This document shows positions 23,868 to 34,392 of a stretch of DNA of 64,000 bases, piece by piece. Made by a program: the position numbers and the translations under genes. The first letter of the stretch is position 1. The number at the start of each line of letters is the position of its first letter. Under the pieces are notes generated by a model. That model saw nothing but the letters and a program-made list of their open reading frames with translations, ran no database searches and was not told where the DNA came from. This stretch comes from Tragulus kanchil (Eukaryota; Chordata; Mammalia; Artiodactyla; Tragulidae), in contig JAIOJX010000032.1 of assembly GCA_022376925.1 (NCBI GenBank), positions 172,943,979 to 173,007,978 of the forward strand, given 5' to 3'.

Positions 23868-24500
23868 AGTTGTTCAGTTGCTAACTCATGTCCAACTCTT
23901 TATGATCCCACAGATGCCAGGCTCCTTTGTCCTCCAGTACCTCCCAGTGTTTGCTCAAACTCACGTCCATTGAGTCAGTGATGCTATCCAACCGTCTCAT
24001 TCTCTGCTTCCCTCTTCTCCTTTTGCCTCCGGTCTTTCCCCGCATCAGAGTCTTTTCCAGTGAGTTGGTTCTTTGCATCAAGTAGCCAAAGTGTTGGAGC
24101 TTCAGCAGCAGTCCTTCCAATGAATATTCAAGACAGATTGCCTTTAGGACTGACTGGTTTGATCCCCTTGCTGTCCGCCAGACTCGCCAGAGTCTTCTCC
24201 AGCACCACAGTTCAAAGGCATCATTTCTTTGGTGCTCAGCCTTCTTTGTGGTCCACTTCTCACATGCATACATAACTACTGGGAAAACCATAGCTTTGAC
24301 TATACAGACTTTTTCGGCAAAGTGATGTTTGCTTTTTAATACGCTGTCTAGGTTTGTCACAGCTTTCCTTCCAAAGAGCAAGCCTCTTTAATTTCAAGGC
24401 TACAGTCACTGTCTGCAATGGTTTGGGGCCCAAGAAAATAAAATCTGTCACTGCCTCTACTTTTTCCCCTTCTATTTCTCATGAAGTGATGGGATTGGAT
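23868..24500 (-). mobile_element. BovB LINE 3' part with 166-codon ORF relic
   Basis: Antisense BovB. 23881-24381 keeps an open frame of 166 codons (starts MLFGRKAVTNLDS, contains AFELWCWRRLWRV, ends near KELDMS), which is the C-terminal region of the BovB protein after the polymerase core. 5' truncated, so not an active element. Confidence 0.85.
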
Positions 24501-24998
24501 AAGTAAACCAAGCAACCAACCACCCCCAAAAAAATGAAGGGCTATTTCAGCAGCACGGATGGACCTAGAGATGATCATACTAAGTGAAGGAAGTCATAGA
24601 AAGATAAATATCATGTGATATCACTTGTACATGGAATCTGAGTTTTAAAATGATATAAATAAACTTGTTTACAAGCCTCACAGATCTCAAAATCAAACCT
24701 ATGTTTACCAAAGGTGAAATGCGGTGGGGAGGTGATAAGTAGGAGACTGAGGCTAACATATGCGTATATATGTTATATGTATATATATGTATATGTTATA
24801 CACATATATAATGTTATGTATGTTATGTACATGTATGACATTATTCAAAACAGATAACTGACAAGGGCCTACTGTACAACACAAGGAACTCTATTCAATA
24901 TTCTATAATAACCTATATGGGACTAGAATCTGAAAAAATGGATATTTATATATATATGTATATCCATCCTTTATATAGAACTATATACATACGCATAG

Positions 24999-25830
24999 TT
25001 GTTCAGTTGCTAACTCATGTCCAACTCTTTATGATCCCACAGATGCCAGGCTCCTTTGTCCTCCAGTACCTCCCAGTGTTTGCTCAAACTCACGTCCATT
25101 GAGTCAGTGATGCTATCCAACCGTCTCATTCTCTGCTTCCCTCTTCTCCTTTTGCCTCCGGTTTTTCCCCCGCATCAGAGTCTTTTCCAGTGAGTTGGTT
25201 CTTTGCATCAAGTAGCCAAAGTGTTGGAGCTTCAGCAGCAGTCCTTCCAATGAATATTCAAGACAGATTGCCTTTAGGACTGACTGGTTTGATCCCCTTG
25301 CTGTCCGCCAGACTCGCCAGAGTCTTCTCCAGCACCACAGTTCAAAGGCATCATTTCTTTGGTGCTCAGCCTTCTTTGTGGTCCACTTCTCACATGCATA
25401 CATAACTACTGGGAAAACCATAGCTTTGACTATACAGACTTTTTCGGCAAAGTGATGTTTGCTTTTTAATACGCTGTCTAGGTTTGTCACAGCTTTCCTT
25501 CCAAAGAGCAAGCCTCTTTAATTTCAAGGCTACAGTCACTGTCTGCAATGGTTTGGGGCCCAAGAAAATAAAATCTGTCACTGCCTCTACTTTTTCCCCT
25601 TCTATTTCTCATGAAGTGATGGGATTGGATGCCATGATCTTAGTTTATGTTGAGTTTCAGCCAAGTTTTTTCATTCTCCTCTTTCAGTCTCATCAAGAGG
25701 CTCTTTAGTTCCTCTTCACTTTCTGGCATTGGGGTGGTATCATCAGCATGTCTAAGATTTCTCCCGGCAGTCTTGACTCCAGTTTGTGATTTCTCCATCC
25801 AGGCATTTCTCATGATCATTGCAGTGTTGT
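24999..25830 (-). mobile_element. BovB LINE 3' part, second copy, extending further
   Basis: Duplicate of 23868-24500, then the original continuation to about 25830. The frame seen in copy 1 is interrupted here near 25160 by the homopolymer change 'ggtttttccccc'. Confidence 0.85.
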
Positions 25831-26234
25831 GTTAGGGTCGGGTGTACAGCAAAGTCAGTCCCTTATAGATCTGTGTTTATCTGAAGCTGATTGACTCTGC
25901 TGAACACCTGAAGCTAACACAACATTGTAAATTAACTCGACTTCAATGAAACTTTCTTTAAAACACTGAAGGGCTGAGTGTCATGCCTTAGCATGAAAAA
26001 TAGGTCGATCTTGTTACGACTGATAATAATGACAGCAAACCACCCTGTTCCTTTTTCATCTAGAGGGGGACGTCTTGCAGAGGGACATCTGTATGCCACT
26101 AGGTGGGTGGGCGGGGGCAGGGGGATGCGTTACAGGCAGGTGAGCTATCCTAGGTGGTGAGTGGTGGACCAGGAAGCAAACAGAGGCACTCCGTCCTGAA
26201 GTGACAAAGGCTGGGCATTCATCCTTTTTCTATT

Positions 26235-26538
26235 TTTTAAGTATTTATTTATTCTTGCCTCTGCTAGGGCTTCGTTGCTGCCGGGGCTTTCTTTAGCTGC
26301 AGCTAGTGGGACTGCTTTTGGCTGCCGTGTGAGGGCCTCTCGTTGCTGGGGCTTCTCTTGTTGCAGATCGCAGGCTCTAGGGCACACAGGCTTCGATCGT
26401 TGCAGCATGTGGGCTCAGTAGTTGTGGCATTCAGGCTTAGTGTCTCCTCGGCCTGTGGGATTCTCCCAGACCGGGGATCGACCCCGTGTCCCCTGCACTG
26501 GCAGGCAGATTCTTAACCATTGGGGCACCAGGGAAGTG
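26235..26538 (-). mobile_element. CHR-type SINE, near full length
   Basis: Antisense: tail 'aagtatttatttattc', body with 'cttctcttgttgcagatcgc', 'gggcacacaggcttcgatcg', B-box side 'gaccggggatcgacccc', head 'cttaaccattggggcaccag'. Confidence 0.85.
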
Positions 26539-26879
26539 CTCATTCTCCTCAAGATTCTTCCTGATGAGCTTCAGGAATGGCAGACTGAGACTGCCTGTCT
26601 CCCAGAAACCCACAGGGAAACACAGTTGTTAATACGAAGAAAATTAGGAATAAATTATTTTTAAAAAATAGAAGGAAGGACGGATGGGGTAGTGGGAAGA
26701 AAATCGGCATCCATGTTTAGAGAAGTAGGTGCTGGGTCTAGCGCCACCTCTTTCCAGCCAGAGGACGTTGGGCACGTGCTTTGGCTTCTTTGAGACTGAG
26801 TTTCATCACCTGCAGCACTAGAAGATGACATTATCTACCTCTCAGGTGGTTGAGTGAATCCCGTAAGATGATGGCGGTA

Positions 26880-27322
26880 AAGTACTTCACATCTATGATC
26901 AAAAAGACAAGAGAGAGCAGGTGCTGGTGAGGGTGTGGCGGAGAGGGAGCTCTTGAGGGCCAGGGGGCAATGCAGACGGGTGCCGCTACCTTGGAAGCCT
27001 CATAGGGGCTTCTCCAAAATTAAAAAATGAACCATTACTTGATCCCGCAATTCCACGTCTGGGTATTCATCCAAAGGAAAGGAAATTACTCTCTGAAAGA
27101 GGTATCTGGAAAAAGCAATGGCCACCCAACCCACTCCAGTGTTCTTGCCTGGAGAACTCGATGGACAGAGGAGCCATGTCTTCCGTGGGGCTGCAAGAGT
27201 CAGACACGGTGGAGCAACCGACACACACACCTCCACCACAGGATGCTCTGCAATAGTCAAGACGTGAAACAGCCTAAGTGTTCATCAGTGGACGAAGGGG
27301 TAAAAAAGATGTGTGCATATGC

Positions 27323-27363
<41 letters not shown>

Positions 27364-27760
27364 CATATATGTACACACATACACACGCAATGGAATATTA
27401 TTCAGTCATGAAAAGAAGGAAACCTTCCCTTTTGTGAAAATACGGATGAAGCTTAAAGGCGTTAAGTTTAACTGAAATAGGAGAAAGACAGATACTGTAT
27501 GACTGGTATGTATAAAACCTAAAGAAGCAGACCTCACAGACGCAAAGACTTCATTGTTCCAAGGGCTGAGGGGTGCGGGAGAGAAGGCGATGCTGGCCCA
27601 ATGGTACAGACTTCCAACTGCAAGAAGAAATTCTGGGGGTCTGAGGCACAGAGTGTGACTGTGTCAGCAGCAGTGTAGTCTGCAGATGAGATCTGCTCAG
27701 AAAGCAAACCTTGAATGTTCCCACTACAACAGCCCCGAACGGTAATTATGTGAGGAGAAG
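26880..27760 (+). mobile_element. L1 ORF2/3' region, sense, with a Bov-tA piece and a TA microsatellite
   Basis: 'ggtgctggtgagggtgtggc', 'gtctgggtattcatccaaag', 'gcaatggaatattattcagt' and 'gaaataggagaaagacagat' are sense L1 ORF2 C-terminal text. A Bov-A-like piece sits at 27105-27235 ('ccactccagtgttcttgcc'). The TA run 27324-27360 follows. Repeated as part of duplication G. Confidence 0.7.
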
Positions 27761-28416
27761 ACGATGTTAACGCATTCCACTGGGGTCATCATTGTGCCCA
27801 GTCTAGGGACATCCAGTGACCGCATTCTGCACCTTTAACGGACAGCGATGTTCTCCGTCCACTGTGTCCAGGGGTGTGGAATCCAGCGCTTGGCTCCGTG
27901 CTGCCGTATGGACACCATCATGCATCCCTGTCCCTGATCGTTCCATTCCTACCCTACCACCTTGGGTATCATTTCTCCGCATCTTGGTTGAGTGAAGAAA
28001 ACCAAGGAAGAGAGCAGGTGCTGGTGAGGGTGTGGCGGAGAGGGAGCTCTTGAGGGCCAGGGGCAATGCAGACGGTGCGCTACCTTGGAAGCCTCATAGG
28101 GGCTTCTCCAAAATTAAAAAATGAACCATTACTTGATCCCGCAATTCCACGTCTGGGTATTCATCCAAAGGAAAGGAAATTACTCTCTGAAAGAGGTATC
28201 TGGAAAAAGCAATGGCCACCCAACCCACTCCAGTGTTCTTGCCTGGAGAACTCGATGGACAGAGGAGCCATGTCTTCCGTGGGGCTGCAAGAGTCAGACA
28301 CGGTGGAGCAACCGACACACACACCTCCACCACAGGATGCTCTGCAATAGTCAAGACGTGAAACAGCCTAAGTGTTCATCAGTGGACGAAGGGGTAAAAA
28401 AGATGTGTGCATATGC

Positions 28417-28455
<39 letters not shown>

Positions 28456-29070
28456 CATATATGTACACACATACACACGCAATGGAATATTATTCAGTCA
28501 TGAAAAGAAGGAAACCTTCCCTTTTGTGAAAATACGGATGAAGCTTAAAGGCGTTAAGTTTAACTGAAATAGGAGAAAGACAGATACTGTATGACTGGTA
28601 TGTATAAAACCTAAAGAAGCAGACCTCACAGACGCAAAGACTTCATTGTTCCAAGGGCTGAGGGGTGCGGGAGAGAAGGCGATGCTGGCCCAATGGTACA
28701 GACTTCCAACTGCAAGAAGAAATTCTGGGGGTCTGAGGCACAGAGTGTGACTGTGTCAGCAGCAGTGTAGTCTGCAGATGAGATCTGCTCAGAAAGCAAA
28801 CCTTGAATGTTCCCACTACAACAGCCCCGAACGGTAATTATGTGAGGAGAAGACGATGTTAACGCATTCCACTGGGGTCATCATTGTGCCCAGTCTAGGG
28901 ACATCCAGTGACCGCATTCTGCACCTTTAACGGACAGCGATGTTCTCCGTCCACTGTGTCCAGGGGTGTGGAATCCAGCGCTTGGCTCCGTGCTGCCGTA
29001 TGGACACCATCATGCATCCCTGTCCCTGATCGTTCCATTCCTACCCTACCACCTTGGGTATCATTTCTCC
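26912..29070 (+). repeat. Tandem duplication G (period about 1.09 kb)
   Basis: 26912-27978 is repeated at 28009-29070, offset 1097 falling to 1092. Differences are homopolymers ('cagggggc' against 'caggggc', 'cgggtgccgc' against 'cggtgcgc') and TA-run length. The 30 bp filler 27979-28008 partly resembles the left flank of copy 1. Confidence 0.9.
27324..27360. repeat. (TA)n microsatellite (also at 28418-28452)
   Basis: 37 bp of alternating TA in copy 1 of duplication G, 35 bp in copy 2. Such runs are prone to length error and polymorphism. Confidence 0.95.
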
Positions 29071-29600
29071 TGGGTGGCATTGACACTGGGGTCAAACAAT
29101 TCGTGCGGTAAGGGCTGCCCTGAGCTTCGTAGACAGTCTAGCGGCGCCCCTGGTCTCTACCTCGCATGCGCCAGCAACACTGGCCCACTTTTGACAATGG
29201 GAGGCGTCTCCAGACGCTGCTGACGGTCTCCGGAGGGGCGAAGGCGACAGCTTCAGACTGAGTGTCCCTCTGTGCTATTTCCACATTTGCAAATAAGGAG
29301 GGGAGACTGGAGCTGGTTCTTCCAAAGCTGTCACTCATCTCGCGGGACTCGTTCCCCTACTCACAGCACCAACACCACGTGTCTGCTTCATGCAAGGCCC
29401 GCTGTTTTCACTGTTATGGCTTTTGGTTTTAATATTTGATGGTGCAACTTGTCCCTTCGCTATTTTTAAAATTATTCTTACCACTTCACTTTTTAAAGGA
29501 TAAACCTTAAAATCATATTGTCTAATGATCTAATTATAGCTTAGTTTTGAGGATAATTAGTATGTTCGTAACACTGGACTTAACTACTCAGACCAGTACA
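29071..29600. other. Intergenic, nothing recognised
   Basis: GC-moderate at first, then T-rich. No gene or named repeat is seen. Confidence 0.4.
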
Positions 29601-29622
29601 TACACACACACACACACACACG
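29601..29622. repeat. (CA)n microsatellite
   Basis: About ten CA units directly before an antisense Bov-tA SINE. Confidence 0.9.
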
Positions 29623-29623
29623 T

Positions 29624-29840
29624 GTGTATGCTAAGTCCCTTCATTTGTGTTCCTCGTTGCGACCCCATGGACTGCAGCCCTCCAGGCTCCTCTGTCCCTG
29701 GGATTCTTCAGGCAAGAGTGCGGCAGTGGGCTTGCCACGCCCTCCTCCGGGGGAGCTTCCCAACCCAGGGATGGAATCCGCATCTCTCGTATCTCCTGCG
29801 TTGGCAAGAAGAGTCTAACACGAATGCCACCTGGGAAGCC
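29624..29840 (-). mobile_element. Bov-tA SINE, antisense
   Basis: Bov-A body first ('gcgaccccatggactgcagc', 'ccaggctcctctgtccctgg'), then B-box side 'aacccagggatggaatccg' and head ending 'tgccacctgggaagcc'. Faces the sense copy at 29862. Confidence 0.85.
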
Positions 29841-29841
29841 A

Positions 29842-29860
29842 TGTGCGTGTGTGTGTGTGT
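29842..29860. repeat. (GT)n microsatellite
   Basis: About nine GT units between two oppositely oriented Bov-tA copies; complementary to the (CA)n at 29601. Confidence 0.9.
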
Positions 29861-29861
29861 A

Positions 29862-30070
29862 CAGAGCTTCAGGTATCTCAGTGGCAAAGAATCTGTCTGC
29901 AATGCAGGAGACCCGAGTTCCATCCTCGGGTTGGGAAGCTCCCCAAAGAGGGCGTGGCCACCCACTCCGGTAGTCTTCTCTGGAGAATTCCATGGATAAA
30001 GGAGCCTGGTGGGCCACAGGTGGTGGGGTCGCAGAGTCGGGGACGTGACTGAAGCGACTCAGCAGCAGCA
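29862..30070 (+). mobile_element. Bov-tA SINE, sense
   Basis: Head 'gcttcaggtatctcagtggc', B-box region 'gagttccatcc', body 'ccacccactccggtagtctt', end 'gactgaagcgactcagcagc'. With 29624-29840 it forms an inverted repeat. Confidence 0.85.
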
Positions 30071-30094
30071 CGTCCCCTCCCAGGCCTCACGACG

Positions 30095-30365
30095 GGATCA
30101 GCGGCCTCCTAAGAAGACACTGAGGGGCTGGGTGCCGCTCTTCTCTCTCTGTCTCTGCTCTCTGCTCCCCGCCGCCCCCACCATGGGAGCCGTCAGCAAG
30201 GACATGGCCATCTGCAAGCCTTCACCAGGACCCTATCACGCTGACACCCTGATCTCTTCCCAGTCCCGGAGCCGTGAGAAATGAACGAGAATCGTCTGTT
30301 GTTTAAAGCACCGGCTCTGTGGTATTTGTGGTATTCTGTTCTGGTGGCCAGCGCTGGTGGAGGGC
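30095..30365 (+). mobile_element. LTR-like remnant (MaLR-type, tentative)
   Basis: 'cctatcacgctgacaccctg', 'gagccgtgagaaatgaacg' and 'ctgttgtttaaagcaccggc' followed by 'ctgtggtatttgtggtattc' resemble the 3' part of an ancient MaLR LTR. No internal region is seen. Confidence 0.4.
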
Positions 30366-30604
30366 CTGCTGCTCTGCTGGGGGGGAAGTAGACATAGAGA
30401 TAGTTGGTGGCCGGGGTAAAGCCCGCGCCTCCGGCCCTAAAGCCAGGGCCTCTTCCTGCTGGAGGAAAACGCGGCTTTACCTGCCCTCCGGTCTTCACGA
30501 GTGCGAGGACACTGCCCTTGGTGTACAAAAGAGTTGTCTATGACGAGCCGGCGACACGCTTTTTCTCTCCCTAGTTGCCATAATTTTTAAAAAATCAGAG
30601 ATGT

Positions 30605-30950
30605 ATTTCCCTAGTAGCTCAGTGGGGAAGAGGTCGCCTGCCAATGAAGGAGACGTGGGTTCAATCCCTGATCCGGGACAACCCCACATGCTGCGGAGCA
30701 ACTAAGCCCGTGAGCCACAACTACGGAGCCTGTGCTCTAGAGCCTCAGAGCCGCAACCATGGAGCCCATGAACCGCAACTACTGAAGCCCGTGAGCTCTA
30801 GAGCCCAAGCTCCACAGCAAGAGAAGTCACTGCCACGAGAAGCCTGCTCACTTCAACTAGAGCACAGCCCCCACTCCCTGCAACTAGAGAAGAGCCTGTG
30901 GCAGCAGTGACAACACAGAAGAGTTAAAAATAAATAAATATATAAAATAA
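30605..30950 (+). mobile_element. CHR-type SINE, near full length
   Basis: Head 'tttccctagtagctcagtgg', B-box 'ggttcaatccc', body 'gcggagcaactaagcccgtg' with repeated 'gagccacaactac' units, tail 'aaaaataaataaatata'. Confidence 0.85.
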
Positions 30951-32112
30951 AATCAGACATGTATTTTATCAAACTCCTCCCGACATCTGCTGTACTGATG
31001 GGGGCGGAGCCTATAGTGTGGGTTGAGATTGGTCCACTCCTCACACTTGCGTCTTTGCCATGGTCACGGGCCATGTCTGAGTGCCCGGGGCTGCTTCACA
31101 GGGCAGAGCCCACAGAGAGGCGAGAGTTAGCTGGGGCCGGCCTTTCCCCTCCTCTGCCCATGGGCTCCACGAGGAGGGTCTTGGAAGGGTGACATGCAGG
31201 CCAACGCTTTCTTCTTCAGCACTGGGGGAGAGGCACTGAAGAGAAGACCGTCCAGGGCCAGATCAGAGGCTCTTATCGTCAGTAAGTGGCTTAGCAGACA
31301 TTCCCCAGACCCGGGGGCTGGACAGCCGCAGACGCTGGGTGCTGTGCACCTGGACTGGGCCCCCAGAAACCACCTCCTCCCACTCCTGCAGGAAGCTCCG
31401 TCCATCTGCTCACCTGCAGGGACAGGCAGGTCTGTCTCTTCAGCCACTTGGAGCCCACAGGGTATTGTCCTCGGCTGGTGACCCGAACCCAGGGCAAAGG
31501 CCCCTCAGGGCCACAATCCCTCCCGCACGTGACCCCCACGCACCCCACCACTAGGTCTCCCCCGTCCCGGGCCCTCCTGGCCAGGACCACCCGGTGCTGA
31601 GGCCACACCCCACAGCAACCCAGGTCCGTCCCATCACGGCGCCCCGGCCCCCCTCGCCCCTGCCAACCCAGCTCATCGGCCGCCACGGCCTCGTAGGAGG
31701 CAGCCTGTCCTGCAGGCTGGCTGGCCGGCTTCTCCTCTCAGGTCACCTGCCTGACCCCGGGCTTGGCGGCCGGCCTCTCCAGTCATCCATTCCCTCCCGG
31801 ACACGCCAGCATTCATCATCTATGGATACATTTATTAAAAGTGAAATAAAGCTTGCAGAAAGTGCTCTAAATTTCCCGTTTTGATTTTCTATCCTAGTAA
31901 AGATCTTGTTCCTCTACTTCGCAGTGTTAACTTGTCAGGTTTTAGCACTGGGATTCTCCTAGCTTTGAAAAAATAATGAAAGAGCTTCATCTTTTTTTTT
32001 TTTTTTTGCTCTAAGTCTATCTCTATCCTGGGGCTCCCCTGTTTCATCAAAAGGTCCGATGTCCTGTGCCCCACATTAGATGACGGAGACGGGCCACTCG
32101 GGGGCTTCTCAC
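30951..32112. other. GC-rich intergenic DNA
   Basis: Apparently single-copy, no gene supported. A 15-base T run lies near 31995. Open frames here are composition-driven and lack recognisable domains. Confidence 0.45.
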
Positions 32113-34392
32113 AGCACTGTTCCTGCTGGCGCCGAGGAACTGGGAGCATTACCGTTTTCCTAGAAAAATCCCTTTCATAGCAGCGCCTAGGTTTATACAC
32201 GGTCGTCCTGTTTTTTTATGGTTCTGGGAACCGTGTCCGCCGCTGAGGTTGTCCAGCCCTGGCTGTCCCTCTGGTGAGCGCCTGCAATGAGGAGACACCC
32301 AGCGCCCCGCCCCGCTGACCAGAGAGGGACAGACAGGAGACCCGCGCAGCACGGGGGGAGCGGTGCGGCCGAGCCAGAGGCCTCCGGAGGCTGCCTGGGG
32401 CCTGGTGGGTGGGGCAGCCGGAGGGTGGTGGCAGGGACCTGGCTGATGAGAGGCTCAGCGAGGACGTGGGAAGGAGAGCCCACCCCAAGGCCACCGCCCA
32501 ACCTGCAAGGATAGGGACTGGAATGGTCTCCTTTACCCCCGACGGGGACTCTGGCTGAACCCCAGGCCTGGACACTCTGTGGGCGGTCGTAGTAACCAGA
32601 GTGGACACGCTTGTGACTTCAGGCCTGGGGCCGGAGGAGAGGCGGGTCCCTCTGGTCATGAGCGGGGCCCATGTCAGGAGGACACATGGGGCCGATACAC
32701 CTGACGGGCCACCGTTTAAAAGGCTCCCCAGTGTCGATCTCTCAGTCGTGTCGACTCTTGGTGACCCCATGGACGAGCCCACCAGGCTCCTCTGTCCGTG
32801 CGGATCTCCAGGCAAGAGTCTAGAGTGGGCTGCCATTCCCTTCTCCAGGGGACCTTCCCACCCCGGGGACTGAACCCCGGTCTCCAGCCCCGCAGGCCCA
32901 TTCTTTACCATCTGAGCCACCAGGGCTGCCCCCAAGTGTCCTTCAAATCTGTTCTGCCCTCTCACCTGGGCAATCCTACTTGCCCCGGGTCCTGGAAGGC
33001 CCGGGGTCAACGTGGAATTCTCAGATTCCCTGGTGTTCTGGGCTGGAATCAGGTACCCGGGGAGGGGAGCTGGCCCTCAGCTCTGCCTCGGGGGCCTCGA
33101 GTGAGCCCACATGGACCTCCTCGCCCCTCACGCCCGGCTTCATCCTCACTACCCACAGTCACCCACCCGACAAGGAAGACGCCCCGCAGGCCCTGGAGGT
33201 GGGACCACTGGGGAGGAAACGCCTGGGCTCCAGGCCCCAGAGTGTCTGGAGAGGGCCAGGGTTTAGCACTGTTCTGCTGGCGCCGAGGAACTGGGAGCAT
33301 TACCGTTTTCCTAGAAAAATCCCTTTCATAGCAGCGCCTAGGTTTATACACGGTCGTCCTGTTTTTTATGGTTCTGGGAACCGTGTCCCGCTGAGGTTGT
33401 CCAGCCCTGGCTGTCCCTCTGGTGAGCGCCTGCAATGAGGAGACACCCAGCGCCCCGCCCCGCTGACCAGAGAGGGACAGACAGGAGACCCGCGCAGCAC
33501 GGGGGGAGCGGTGCGGCCGAGCCAGAGGCCTCCGGAGGCTGCCTGGGGCCTGGTGGGTGGGGCAGCCGGAGGGTGGTGGCAGGGACCTGGCTGATGAGAG
33601 GCTCAGCGAGGACGTGGGAAGGAGAGCCCACCCCAAGGCCACCGCCCAACCTGCAAGGATAGGGACTGGAATGGTCTCCTTTACCCCCGACGGGGACTCT
33701 GGCTGAACCCCAGGCCTGGACACTCTGTGGGCGGTCGTAGTAACCAGAGTGGACACGCTTGTGACTTCAGGCCTGGGGCCGGAGGAGGGCGGGTCCCTCT
33801 GGTCATGAGCGGGGCCCATGTCAGGAGGACACATGGGGCCGATACACCTGACGGGCCACCGTTTAAAAGGCTCCCCAGTGTCGATCTCTCAGTCGTGTCG
33901 ACTCTTGGTGACCCCATGGACGAGCCCACCAGGCTCCTCTGTCCGTGCGGATCTCCAGGCAAGAGTCTAGAGTGGGCTGCCATTCCCTTCTCCAGGGGAC
34001 CTTCCCACCCCGGGGACTGAACCCCGGTCTCCAGCCCCGCAGGCCCATTCTTTACCATCTGAGCCACCAGGGCTGCCCCCAAGTGTCCTTCAAATCTGTT
34101 CTGCCCTCTCACCTGGGCAATCCTACTTGCCCCGGGTCCTGGAAGGCCCGGGGTCAACGTGGAATTCTCAGATTCCCTGGTGTTCTGGGCTGGAATCAGG
34201 TACCCGGGGAGGGGAGCTGGCCCTCAGCTCTGCCTCGGGGGCCTCGAGTGAGCCCACATGGACCTCCTCGCCCCTCACGCCCGGCTTCATCCTCACTACC
34301 CACAGTCACCCACCCGACAAGGAAGACGCCCCGCAGGCCCTGGAGGTGGGACCACTGGGGAGGAAACGCCTGGGCTCCAGGCCCCAGAGTGT
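32113..34392 (+). repeat. Tandem duplication H (period about 1.15 kb)
   Basis: 32113-33245 is repeated at 33265-34392, offset 1152 falling to 1147. Differences are indels ('gttcctg' against 'gttctg', T7 against T6, 'gtccgccgc' against 'gtcccgc', 'ggagagg' against 'ggaggg'). The 19 bp filler 33246-33264 has no clean counterpart. Contents are GC-rich unique DNA and a Bov-tA SINE. Confidence 0.9.
32730..32932 (-). mobile_element. Bov-tA SINE, antisense (also at 33877-34079)
   Basis: Bov-A body 'gtgaccccatggacgagccc', 'ccaggctcctctgtccgtgc', B-box side 'ccggggactgaaccccggt', head 'taccatctgagccaccaggg'. Second copy from duplication H. Confidence 0.85.

Larger units (their letters stand above)
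23369..25630 (+). repeat. Tandem duplication F (period 1130 bp)
   Basis: 23369-24500 is repeated at 24499-25630. The copies abut with no filler. Differences are indels and single changes in homopolymers ('gagtttttaaaa' against 'gagttttaaaa'; 'ggtctttcccc' against 'ggtttttccccc'). The second of these breaks the BovB reading frame in copy 2. Contents are a sense L1 piece and an antisense BovB piece. Confidence 0.9.

Noticed and set aside
23881..24381. 166-codon BovB frame as a functional gene
   Set aside because: It is the C-terminal piece of a 5'-truncated LINE without the polymerase core or endonuclease.
32216..34157. 264-, 261- and 158-codon minus-strand frames
   Set aside because: They run through a Bov-tA SINE and GC-rich DNA and change length between duplicate copies because of indels; not coding.
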